Both the position numbers and the translations under genes were made by a program. From assembly GCA_963739795.1 (NCBI GenBank), contig CAVUBL010000007.1, forward strand, positions 124,001 to 188,000: 64,000 bases of DNA, given 5' to 3'. The notes under the pieces are model-generated. The model was given only the letters and a program-made list of their open reading frames with translations. It was not told the origin of the DNA and did no database searches. Numbering within the stretch: position 1 is the first letter of the stretch; each line of letters starts with the position of its first letter. Source of the DNA: CAVUBL01 sp963739795. Lineage in GTDB: Bacteria; Acidobacteriota; Thermoanaerobaculia; Multivoradales; DATKCC01. Positions 56,687 to 64,000 of this stretch are shown piece after piece.

Positions 56687-58471
56687 TCAGCGGGCCCCGA
56701 GGGCGCTCGCGAAGTAGACCTCGGGGTAGCCGATGCGGCCGTCGCCCCAGGTCGCGAGGACCTTGTTGCCCACGCTCACGGCGTCGTTGTAGTCACCGAA
56801 GGCCGGCTTGAGATTACTCACCGCCCGGGCAGCTCCCCAGTCGGTGGTCGCGTCGGTGAGGCGCACGGGCGGCCCGAAGGTCTGGCCGCCGTCGCTCGAG
56901 CGCACCCAGTAGACGTCGACCAGCGAGGTCCCGGGGCCCCCGCCGAACAAGACGGTCCCGTCCGGCTCGTAGCTCTCGTAGTACGTCAGGTCCACCGTGC
57001 CCGCGGGCCCGACGGAGACCGTCGGCCAGAACTGGATCAGCCCGTCGCCGCCGCCCGCCGCGAGGATCGGAGCGCTCCAGGTGGCCCCGTCGTCGTCCGA
57101 GTACGCGAGGTAGACGTCGGTGTCGGGGTGGCCGAGGTCGTAGCCGAAGTCGTCCTCCGGCCCGAGGGGCGCCGGCATCGGCCCGCCGTTGGCGATCCGG
57201 CAGTCCTGCCAGGTGACGTAGAGGCGGCCCCGATAGGGCCCGCTCTCGGCGACCGCGATGCGCGGGAAGGAGTTGGTCCGGTTGCGGTCGTAGCCCGAGG
57301 GCGGGAAGAGGTCGCCGGCGCAGATCGAGGCCACCCGGACGCCGGCAGGATTGGCCCCGGAGCTCGGTGGGCCTGCGGCGGCGGGCGTCCAGGTGGCACC
57401 GCCGTCGAACGACGAGATGACGCGGATCTCGGGCCACTGCCCTGCGATCCCCTGGGAGAAGTACGGCGACAGGAAGCCGCGCTCCCAGGCCACGTGGATC
57501 GAGCCGTCCGGCGACACCACCGGCTCGGAGCCCTGGTTGATGACGCCGGTCCCCGGGTGCCCTGGGAAGGTCTCGTCGGGCTGGAGGACGTGGCGGCTCC
57601 AGCTCGCCCCGCCGTCGTCCGAGCCGTAGAGCTCGATCTGGCCCAGGCCCAGGCCCGGCACGCCCGCGACCTGGATGAAGTCGGTGGCGGTCACGTAGAT
57701 CCGGGTCTCGTGGCCGTGCCCAACGGCGGCCAGATTTTCCTTGTCCAGAAAATCCTCGGGGTAGCCGGGCGACTGGAGCAGCACCGGTGGCTCGAAGGCG
57801 AACCGGCCTCCGGGCCCGAAATGGCCGGCGTGGACGCTCACGCCGGCGATGTGCGCCGAGAAGTCGTCGAAGACGGCGAGGTTCGAGAAGTAGACCGTGT
57901 CCCGCGACCCCGGGCCGGCGGCGTCGAGGATGGGATCGGTCGCGGTGACGTAGACGCCGCTGGCGCTGGTTCCCGCGGCCCCCGGGCCGAACCCGACCCG
58001 GGTGCCCGCGGGCGGCGCCCCCAGGTCCTGGAAGTTGCGGCCGCCGTCGGTCGAGACCGCGAAGCCGGTGGCCCCCGGAGTCGGCGGGACGGCGCATCCG
58101 CGGTAGTAGGGCGGGCCGCAGTAGCCCTCGGCGTCGTTCCAGGCGACGACCAGGTAGTGGCCGCCGGCGAGGGCCGCCAGGGTGGTCTCGCTACGGCCGA
58201 GGGCGCCGGCCGGGGTGGGGAGCTGGGGCGCGCTGACCGTCAGGTTGGGCCCCAGGTGGGGAGGCGGGCCGGAAGTGGGGTGGTCCGGCGGGGCGGGTGC
58301 GATCGGGCTGGGCGCGACCGTGAGGGCCCGGTAGGAGGCCGAGCTCAGCAGGTCCTGGTGCTCGATCGGGAAGCCGGGCGGTGATTGGGAGTGAGCCGCG
58401 GTGCTCGCGACGACGAGCAGGAGCGCGGCGGTGATGGATGAGAGTTGGAATGTGGTTGGCTTCGACAGCAT
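56687..58471 (-). CDS. exported BNR/Asp-box repeat protein (sialidase-fold propeller)
   Basis: The 594-residue protein has a signal peptide (about 1-28) and a beta-propeller body with at least five Asp-box motifs: STDGGRNF, GSDDGGASW, SFDGGATW, YSDDDGATW and SSDGGQTF. The conserved catalytic arginines and tyrosine of true sialidases cannot be confirmed, so glycosidase activity is not claimed. Proline- and glycine-rich sequence follows the signal peptide. It stands alone, convergent with the unknown Rossmann protein and preceded by GGGAG before the ATG at 58471. Confidence 0.8.
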   Translation of the reverse strand: MLSKPTTFQLSSITAALLLVVASTAAHSQSPPGFPIEHQDLLSSASYRALTVAPSPIAPAPPDHPTSGPPPHLGPNLTVSAPQLPTPAGALGRSETTLAALAGGHYLVVAWNDAEGYCGPPYYRGCAVPPTPGATGFAVSTDGGRNFQDLGAPPAGTRVGFGPGAAGTSASGVYVTATDPILDAAGPGSRDTVYFSNLAVFDDFSAHIAGVSVHAGHFGPGGRFAFEPPVLLQSPGYPEDFLDKENLAAVGHGHETRIYVTATDFIQVAGVPGLGLGQIELYGSDDGGASWSRHVLQPDETFPGHPGTGVINQGSEPVVSPDGSIHVAWERGFLSPYFSQGIAGQWPEIRVISSFDGGATWTPAAAGPPSSGANPAGVRVASICAGDLFPPSGYDRNRTNSFPRIAVAESGPYRGRLYVTWQDCRIANGGPMPAPLGPEDDFGYDLGHPDTDVYLAYSDDDGATWSAPILAAGGGDGLIQFWPTVSVGPAGTVDLTYYESYEPDGTVLFGGGPGTSLVDVYWVRSSDGGQTFGPPVRLTDATTDWGAARAVSNLKPAFGDYNDAVSVGNKVLATWGDGRIGYPEVYFASALGAR

Positions 58472-58599
58472 GAATCGGGGTCTCCCTTGGCTCCGTCCTG
58501 AAATCGCATTTCATAGAAAACCGACACTGCAAGTACAAGAGTCGGAGACGGCGGGAAGCGGGACAGGAGGGGAGTGCGGGCGGACGGAGGCGGAATCAC

Positions 58600-58745
58600 A
58601 CGCCCGCGGGCCGGTGGCTTTCTCGGCGGCGGACTGCGCCGGCGAGAAACCACGCGGCTCCACGGGCTGCCACCTCGGTGGTTGAGACGGCGCTCCGCCC
58701 GATGGGGGAGGGAGGGGGGGATCAGCGGGGTCGGACTCCGCTGCG
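58600..58745 (-). repeat. type B modular repeat between the BNR gene and amrS
   Basis: GGTGGCTTTCTCGGCGGCGG, ACTGCGCCGGCGAGAAACCAC, GGGCTGCCACCTCGGTGGTTG, then CTCCGCCCGATGGGGGAGGG and GGGGATCAGCGGGGTCGGAC: the reverse of the modules at 59990-60345. The first two segments pair as an imperfect hairpin. It lies next to the amrS stop at 58757. Confidence 0.75.
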
Positions 58746-58756
58746 CGGCTCAGCGC

Positions 58757-59869
58757 CTACGACGCCCGCGCGTAGTCGGCCAGGCGGACGGGTCTTCTCC
58801 TGCCGCCCCAGGTTCCGGGCGGGCCTTCGAAGCGGCCGGGGCAGGGGGTGTTGCAGGCGGTACAGCGGCCGTCGTCGGTGAGGTTCCAGGCCAGGATCTC
58901 GTACCAGTCGCGCTCGATCAGGGCCTGGCCGCAGGCGGCGCAGCGGGTGGTGCCGCCGGCACGGTCGTGGACGTTGCCGGTGTAGGCGTAGTGGAGGCCG
59001 TTGGCGAGGGCGATCTCGCGAGCCCGGGAGAGGGTGGCCGGCGGGGTGGGCGGGACGTCGCGCATCTTCCAGTCGGGGTGGAAGGCGGTGAAGTGGATCG
59101 GCACGTCGGGGCCGAGCTCGGTGGCGACCCAGCGGGTGAGGAGGTCGAGCTCCTCGGAGGAGTCGTTCTCTCCGGGGATCAGCAGGGTGGTGATCTCGAA
59201 CCAGACCTCGGTCTCGCGCTTCAGGTAGACCAGGGTGTCGAGGACCGGCTGGAGCTCGGCGCCGCAGACCTTCCGGTAGAAGCGCTCGGTGAACGCCTTG
59301 AGGTCGACGTTCGCCGCGTCCATGGCGGCGAAGAATTCCTCCCGCGGCTCGGGGCAGATCTCCCCGGCGGTCACCGCGACGGTGCGGACACCCAGCTCGC
59401 GGCAGGCGGCGGCCACGTCGACCGCGTACTCGAGGAAGATCACGGGGTCGTTGTAGGTGAAGGCCACGCTGCGGCAGCCCAGGTCGCTGGCGGCCCGCGC
59501 GATGGTCTCCGGATCGGCACGGTCGGCGAGGGTGTGGATCTCGCGGCTCTTCGAGATGTCCCAGTTCTGGCAGAACTTACAGGCCAGGTTGCAGCCGGCG
59601 GTGCCGAAGGAGAGCACGGGGGTGCCGGGCAGGAAGTGGTTGAGGGGCTTTTTCTCGATGGGGTCGACGCAGTAGCCGCTCGAGCGGCCGTAGGTGGTGA
59701 GGACCACCCCGTCGCCCCGGCGCCCGCGCACGAAGCACATGCCGCGCTGGCCTTCCCGGAGCCGGCAGAAGCGGGGGCACAGGTCGCACTGCACCCGGCC
59801 GTCGTCCAGGACGTGCCAGTAGCGGCCCGGAACCGTGAAGGGGGCGTCAGCCGACGTGATCTGCTCCAC
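58757..59869 (-). CDS. amrS: AmmeMemoRadiSam system radical SAM enzyme (AmrS)
   Basis: The 370-residue radical SAM protein carries an N-terminal four-cysteine segment (CDLCPRFC and MCFVRGR), the [4Fe-4S] motif C93, C97, C100 in GCNLACKFCQNWDISKS, FTYNDPVIFLEYAVD, VTAGEICPEPREEFF, and ELTTLLIPGEND-like EITTLLIPGENDSSEELDLL, and ends with two CxxC pairs (CAACG, CTACN) that may bind zinc. In other genomes AmrS is encoded with AmmeMemo partners of the AMMECR1 and MEMO1 types; none is visible in this window. Start is GTG at 59869. Its reaction is unknown. Confidence 0.88.
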   Translation of the reverse strand: MEQITSADAPFTVPGRYWHVLDDGRVQCDLCPRFCRLREGQRGMCFVRGRRGDGVVLTTYGRSSGYCVDPIEKKPLNHFLPGTPVLSFGTAGCNLACKFCQNWDISKSREIHTLADRADPETIARAASDLGCRSVAFTYNDPVIFLEYAVDVAAACRELGVRTVAVTAGEICPEPREEFFAAMDAANVDLKAFTERFYRKVCGAELQPVLDTLVYLKRETEVWFEITTLLIPGENDSSEELDLLTRWVATELGPDVPIHFTAFHPDWKMRDVPPTPPATLSRAREIALANGLHYAYTGNVHDRAGGTTRCAACGQALIERDWYEILAWNLTDDGRCTACNTPCPGRFEGPPGTWGGRRRPVRLADYARAS

Positions 59870-60372
59870 GTCTGTGAAAACGAAGGGCCGAGAAGCCCCA
59901 TTCCGCGCGGGTCCTTCGGATCACCCCCGCATCCCCTCGATCCCCTTCCCACCCTCGGAGGGGGGAAGGGGACGCCCCCTCCCGGCCCTTCGCCAAAGAG
60001 TCCGGCCCCGCTGATCCACTCCCCACCCCCCTCATCGCGGAGCGGGGGGCGCCCCCCCAACCACCGAGGCGGCAGCCCGCGGGGCGCGGTGGTTTCTCGC
60101 CGGAGTCCTTCGGATCACCCCCGCATCCCCTCGATCCCCTTCCCACCCTCGGAGGGGGGAAGGGGACGCCCCCTCCCGGCCCTTCGCCAAAGAGTCCGGC
60201 CCCGCTGATCCACTCCCCACCCCCCTCATCGCGGAGCGGGGGGCGCCCCCCCAACCACCGAGGCGGCAGCCCGCGGGGCGCGGTGGTTTCTCGCCGGCGC
60301 AGTTCGCCGCCGAGAAAGCCACCCGCCACGCGGGCGTGTGTCCCCACGAGCAGCCACATCGATCCGGATAGA
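59870..60372 (+). repeat. intergenic region: exact 194-base tandem duplication plus type B end
   Basis: The block 59911-60103 is repeated at 60105-60297 with no difference I can see. Each copy contains the type A hairpin (CATCCCCTCGATCCCCTTCC.. GGGGGGAAGGGGACGCCCCC), the CCTTCGCCAAAGAGTCCGG and CTGATCCACTCCCC modules, and the type B arm (CCAACCACCGAGGCGGCAGC.. GGTGGTTTCTCGCCGG). The second copy continues into CGCAGTTCGCCGCCGAGAAA and GCCACCCGCCACGCGGGCGT up to about 60345, completing the element. No gene lies here; menF starts at 60373. Confidence 0.9.
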
Positions 60373-61911
60373 ATGTCCCGATCGGACGCCGCCCGTCCGC
60401 CCCAGACACTCCCCGACGCCCCGGTGACCACCTCCGAAACCCACGCACCCCTCCCGTCGCCGCGACTCGCCGCCGGGGACCCGGAGCTCGACGTCGAGCT
60501 GCGGGACGTCCCCGAGCTCGAGGGCCTCGGCTCCTGGCCGGCCCTGCTCGCCGCCGTCCCGGCCGATCGCTCCCACCTGCTCTGGCAGAGCCCGGGTGGG
60601 ACGGCCTTCCTGGGCCTGGGCGCGGCGCTCCGGTGGGCTCCCTCGGGGACGCCCGGCTGCGCGCCGGACTTCCGGGACCTGGGCCGCGCCCTGACCGAGC
60701 TCGCCGCGGAGCGCCTCCGGGACGCCGTGATCCCCGGTCACCGCGAGCTCCGCGCCTTGTTCACCTGCGCCTTCGATCCGGGCCACGCCTTCGGCCGGGA
60801 GCGACATGGGGGCCGGGAGCGGGAGCCGTGGCGCGGCTACTCGCCCCTCGAGATCTTCATCCCCGAGATCCTGCTCCACCGGGACCCGGCCCGAGATCCG
60901 GCGGCCCGGGGGCGGGTCCAGGCGGTCCTCGTGGGCGACGAGGCGCGCCGAGCCGAGCTCCGCGACGAGCTGACGCGCCTCCTCCGCCGCACGACCGGAG
61001 GCCCCCGGCCATCCGAGCCTTCCCCCGTGGATCTCCCGGGGGACCTGGTCGTCGAGTGGGCCGAGGGTGAGCACCGGGCCAACGTGATCGCGGCCCTCGA
61101 CGCCCTGGCGCCCAACGCCGAGCCGGGGCTCTCGAAGGTAGTCCTGGCCCACGCCGTCGAGGTCCGGCGCACCCGCCCGTTCGATCCGGCGAAGCTCCTC
61201 GAGCGCCTCGGGCGGGCGCATCCGAGCTGCTTTCTGTTCAGCGTGCGCCCGGCGCCCGGCGCCCCCGTCTTCCTGGGCGCCTCGCCGGAGCGCCTGGCCC
61301 GGGTCGAGACGCGGCCCGGCACGGACGACGGCGAGCCGCGCCGGCGGGTCCTCTCCGGCGCCCTCGCGGGCTCGGCGGCCCGCGGCGCCACCCCGGAGGA
61401 GGACCGGCAGCTCGGACGCGGGCTCCTCGAGAGCGCCAAGGACCGGGAGGAGCACGCGATCGTGGGCGACATGATCGCCTCGGCCCTGGCGCCCCTGTGC
61501 ACGGAGCTCGAGCACGGCGGCGAGCCAGTGCTCGAGAAGCTGGCCAACGTCCAGCACCTCTACACCCCGGTCACCGGCCGACTGGCGGACGGGGTCACCC
61601 TGTTCGACGCGGTCGGGGCGCTCCACCCCACGCCCGCCGTGGGCGGCATGCCGCGGGCCGAGGCCCTGGCGGCCATCCGCCGGCTCGAGGCCCGGCCCCG
61701 GGGCCTCTACGCCGGGGTCGTGGGCTGGGCCGACTTGGACGGCAACGGCGACGCCGCGGTCGCCATCCGCTCCGCCCTGGTGGACGGCGCCCGGGCCCGG
61801 GTCTTCGCCGGCGGCGGGATCGTGCCCACCAGCGACCCCGACGTGGAGGTGGAGGAGACCCGACTCAAGCTGGCCGCCGTGCTCGGCGCCATGAAAGCCG
61901 CGGGCGAGTGA
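60373..61911 (+). CDS. menF: isochorismate synthase
   Basis: The 512-residue chorismate-utilising enzyme converts chorismate to isochorismate for menaquinone. Signatures are LSKVVLAHAVEVRRTRPFDP, the conserved FLGASPERLARVE, SGALAGSAARGATPEEDRQL, the catalytic stretch SAKDREEHAIVGDMI, TGRLADGVTLFDAVGALHPT, PAVGGMPRAEALAAIR and the C-terminal ARVFAGGGIVPTSDPDVEVEE. It is MenF/DhbC rather than anthranilate synthase because it precedes menD by 22 bases. The start is uncertain: ATG at 60373 is used here but lacks a clear ribosome-binding site, and a GTG at 60424 in frame is possible. Confidence 0.9.
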   Translation: MSRSDAARPPQTLPDAPVTTSETHAPLPSPRLAAGDPELDVELRDVPELEGLGSWPALLAAVPADRSHLLWQSPGGTAFLGLGAALRWAPSGTPGCAPDFRDLGRALTELAAERLRDAVIPGHRELRALFTCAFDPGHAFGRERHGGREREPWRGYSPLEIFIPEILLHRDPARDPAARGRVQAVLVGDEARRAELRDELTRLLRRTTGGPRPSEPSPVDLPGDLVVEWAEGEHRANVIAALDALAPNAEPGLSKVVLAHAVEVRRTRPFDPAKLLERLGRAHPSCFLFSVRPAPGAPVFLGASPERLARVETRPGTDDGEPRRRVLSGALAGSAARGATPEEDRQLGRGLLESAKDREEHAIVGDMIASALAPLCTELEHGGEPVLEKLANVQHLYTPVTGRLADGVTLFDAVGALHPTPAVGGMPRAEALAAIRRLEARPRGLYAGVVGWADLDGNGDAAVAIRSALVDGARARVFAGGGIVPTSDPDVEVEETRLKLAAVLGAMKAAGE

Positions 61912-61933
61912 GCCGGGCACCCGACCCGTGCCC

Positions 61934-64000
61934 ATGGACAACTCCAAACAGCCGGCCGACGCGCCCAACCTCTCCACCCTCTGGGGACGCGTGCTGATCG
62001 ACGAGCTGGCCCGCTGCGGGCTGCGTCACGCGGTCGTCGCCCCCGGGTCCCGCTCGACGCCCCTGGCGCTGGCCCTGGCCGACCACCCCGACGTCGAAGA
62101 TCTCTCGGTCATCGACGAGCGCTCGGCCGCCTTCGTGGCCCTGGGCCTGGCCCGGGCGACGGGCCGGCCCGTGGCCGTGGTCTCCACCTCCGGGACCGCG
62201 GCGGCCAACTTTCTTCCCGCCGTCACCGAGGCCGACCGGGCGGCGGTACCCCTCCTGGTGCTGACCGCGGACCGGCCGGCCGAGCTCCTCGACGCCGGCG
62301 ACTCCCAGGCCGCCGACCAGGTGAAGCTCTACGGCCCCCGGGTGCGCTGGTTCCACCAGGTCGCCGAGCCCTCCGCCGAGGAGCGGCGCCTCGCCTACCT
62401 GCGCTCGACCGCCTGCCACGCCTGGGCCCTTGCTGCAGGGACGGCAGGAGCCGCAGGCGCCGGCGGCCCGCCCGGACCGGTCCACCTGAACCTGCCGCTG
62501 CGCAAACCCCTCGAACCGACGCCGGTGGCGGAAGGCCCCGGCGCCCTCCCCGCGGGCTTCGATCCGGCGCGCTCCCCGGGGGCGACCGGCCGGGCCGGCG
62601 GCGCCCCCTGGCGGCGGGTCTCGGCCGGCCTCGCCGTGCCCTCCGCGGCCGACGTCGACGAGCTCGCCCGATCCCTGGCCGGCGCCCGCAGGCCCCTGAT
62701 TTTGATCGGGGCGGGGTGCGGAGAGAGCGACGCCCTGGCGCCCGCCCTGGCGCGGCTGGCCGAGGTGCTCCCCGTTCCCGTCTGGGCCGAGGCCGCCTCC
62801 GGGCTCCGCACCGCGCCGACCCGCTGCCCGGGCCTGGTGTCCACGGCCGACCTCCTCCTGGGGAGCGAGCGCTTCCGGGCCTTCGCCCGCCCCGACCTGG
62901 TGCTCCGCCTGGGCGAGGCGCCCCTGGCCTGGCCCCTTCGCCGCTGGGCGGGCGAGCTGGCCGAGGCGGGAGTGCGCCAGGTGGCCCTCGACCCGTGGGC
63001 CCGGCGCCGGGACCCGGAGCACGCCGTGGCCTGGACGGTGGCGGCGGACCCGGTCGCTACGCTCTCGGCGGTGGCCGCCCGGCTCGAAGCGCTCGCCGCG
63101 CCGACGGCCACCGAGCCCGGCTGGCTCGCCGCCCACCTGGCCGCCGATCGAGCCGCCCGGGAGGCGCTGGACCGGGAGGTGGGGCGCCTCGCCCAGGCCG
63201 AGCACCAGGTCGGGGCGGGCGAGATCTTCGAGGGCGGCGTCTTCTGGCACCTGGGCCGCCTCCTGCCCGACGACGCGGCCCTGGTGGTCTCGAGCAGCAT
63301 GCCGCTCCGGGACCTCGAGGCCTTCCTGCCGGCGAGCCGCCGACCGGTCGACCTGTTCTCGAACCGGGGCCTCAACGGCATCGACGGGGTGACTTCGACA
63401 GCCGCCGGCGTCGCCCTGGCGCGGCGGGTGCCCCGGCCGGGCGCACAGAGCGAGTCGGCGCCCGACAGCCGCACGGTCCTGGTGACCGGCGACGTGGCCT
63501 TCGCCCACGACCTCTCGGGCGCCCTGGCAGCCGGCCGACTGGGAGCCGACCTGACGGTGATCCTCCTGGACAACGGCGGCGGCGCCATCTTCGACTACCT
63601 GCCCGCCGCCGGCTTCGAGCCCGGCTTCAGCCGCCACCTGACCACCCCCCCGGGCGCCGACTTCGCGAAGATCGCCGCCGGCTGCGGGCTGGTCCACGCC
63701 GCGCCCGAGAGCTGGGAGGGCTTCGCCGAGGCCCTGGAGCGGGCCCTCGCCGACCCGGCACCCCACCTGATCCAGCTCCGGATCGACCGCGAGCGGGGCT
63801 ACGAGGCGCGCCGGCGGGTGCTGGAGCGGGTGGCCGCCGCAGTGGAGGCAGCGGACGGCGCGGCTCTCGAAGCCCTCTCGGCGGACGGACCCCGAGCGGC
63901 GGCGTGCCCGGTGATCCGCCTGCCTTCCGGGGTCGTCAGCGGCACCCAACCGGCTCCGAGGCCGGCCCCGCCGATCGTCCTCCTCCACGGCTTCACCGGC
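61934..64000 (+). CDS. menD: MenD (SEPHCHC synthase), apparently fused to a MenH-type hydrolase; cut by window edge
   Basis: The first ~640 residues are the thiamine-diphosphate enzyme MenD, which condenses isochorismate with 2-oxoglutarate: VVAPGSRSTPLALALADHPD, VIDERSAAFVALGLARATGR, STSGTAAANFLPAVTEADRA, DAGDSQAADQVKLYGP, SNRGLNGIDGVTSTAAGVAL, GDVAFAHDLSGALAAG and DNGGGAIFDYLPAAGFE. Instead of stopping, the frame runs through an Ala-rich linker to PPIVLLHGFTG, the beta-strand and oxyanion-hole HGxxG start of alpha/beta hydrolases such as MenH. All 689 codons to the window end are open. MenH acts directly after MenD, so a fused enzyme is plausible, but only the first residues of the second domain are visible. 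Confidence 0.88.
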   Translation, partial: MDNSKQPADAPNLSTLWGRVLIDELARCGLRHAVVAPGSRSTPLALALADHPDVEDLSVIDERSAAFVALGLARATGRPVAVVSTSGTAAANFLPAVTEADRAAVPLLVLTADRPAELLDAGDSQAADQVKLYGPRVRWFHQVAEPSAEERRLAYLRSTACHAWALAAGTAGAAGAGGPPGPVHLNLPLRKPLEPTPVAEGPGALPAGFDPARSPGATGRAGGAPWRRVSAGLAVPSAADVDELARSLAGARRPLILIGAGCGESDALAPALARLAEVLPVPVWAEAASGLRTAPTRCPGLVSTADLLLGSERFRAFARPDLVLRLGEAPLAWPLRRWAGELAEAGVRQVALDPWARRRDPEHAVAWTVAADPVATLSAVAARLEALAAPTATEPGWLAAHLAADRAAREALDREVGRLAQAEHQVGAGEIFEGGVFWHLGRLLPDDAALVVSSSMPLRDLEAFLPASRRPVDLFSNRGLNGIDGVTSTAAGVALARRVPRPGAQSESAPDSRTVLVTGDVAFAHDLSGALAAGRLGADLTVILLDNGGGAIFDYLPAAGFEPGFSRHLTTPPGADFAKIAAGCGLVHAAPESWEGFAEALERALADPAPHLIQLRIDRERGYEARRRVLERVAAAVEAADGAALEALSADGPRAAACPVIRLPSGVVSGTQPAPRPAPPIVLLHGFTG

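Overview
The window is a very GC-rich, gene-dense bacterial chromosome segment with no rRNA, tRNA, CRISPR, phage or transposase that I can see. The likeliest source is an Acidobacteriota-type bacterium. The main reason is a degraded ADOP-type permease (the duplicated FtsX/MacB permease family typical of that phylum). A secreted peptidase_MA/TolB/barrel protein, a sigma factor paired with a DUF1684 lipoprotein, and a split cytochrome b complex with multiheme cytochromes fit the same picture. This is inference from gene content. Isochorismate synthase and MenD at the right edge imply menaquinone.

Layout, left to right. 1-4 kb: truA (partial, cut by the window edge), a GNAT acetyltransferase, uvrD/pcrA and a cold-shock gene. 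4.1-12.6 kb: a tightly coupled minus-strand respiratory operon, in transcription order outer-membrane cytochrome c, cupredoxin, GltD-like flavin/Fe-S oxidoreductase, Rieske protein, cytochrome b6-like protein, subunit IV-like protein, octaheme cytochrome c, monoheme lipoprotein cytochrome c. A PAS-LuxR regulator with a four-cysteine PAS domain lies just upstream. 14.3-21.8 kb: a pentose-phosphate block glk-pgl-tal/pgi (fused), then gnd-zwf. 22.9-28.9 kb: pyruvate dehydrogenase aceE-aceF-lpd, in which both E2 and E3 carry a nearly identical lipoyl domain. 29-33 kb: hemW, then an ArsR-methyltransferase (SahR-like) regulator with ahcY. 33.7-35.4 kb: a sigma factor with a DUF1684 lipoprotein. 35.7-42.4 kb: a complete Rrf2-sufB-C-D-S-U-T Fe-S assembly operon behind a near-consensus promoter and a strong operator palindrome. 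42.4-48.1 kb: an AI-2E family transporter, a DUF3999-like protein, a PLP enzyme and a flippase-like membrane protein. 48.3-53.1 kb: the large secreted metallopeptidase-like protein and the ADOP pseudogene. 53.1-56.6 kb: pckA and a divergent Rossmann protein of unknown function. 56.7-64 kb: a BNR-repeat secreted protein, the AmrS radical SAM enzyme, menF, and a menD that runs at the edge into what looks like a fused MenH hydrolase.

The genes outline an aerobic or respiratory, menaquinone-using heterotroph: glucose phosphorylation, oxidative pentose phosphate pathway, pyruvate dehydrogenase, gluconeogenic PckA, Fe-S cluster supply by SUF and an unusual bc-type electron-transfer complex. The most interesting features are that complex, a modular intergenic hairpin repeat family scattered over at least ten sites (several directly after stop codons), the apparent MenD-MenH fusion, and the ADOP gene broken by an internal deletion plus frameshift.
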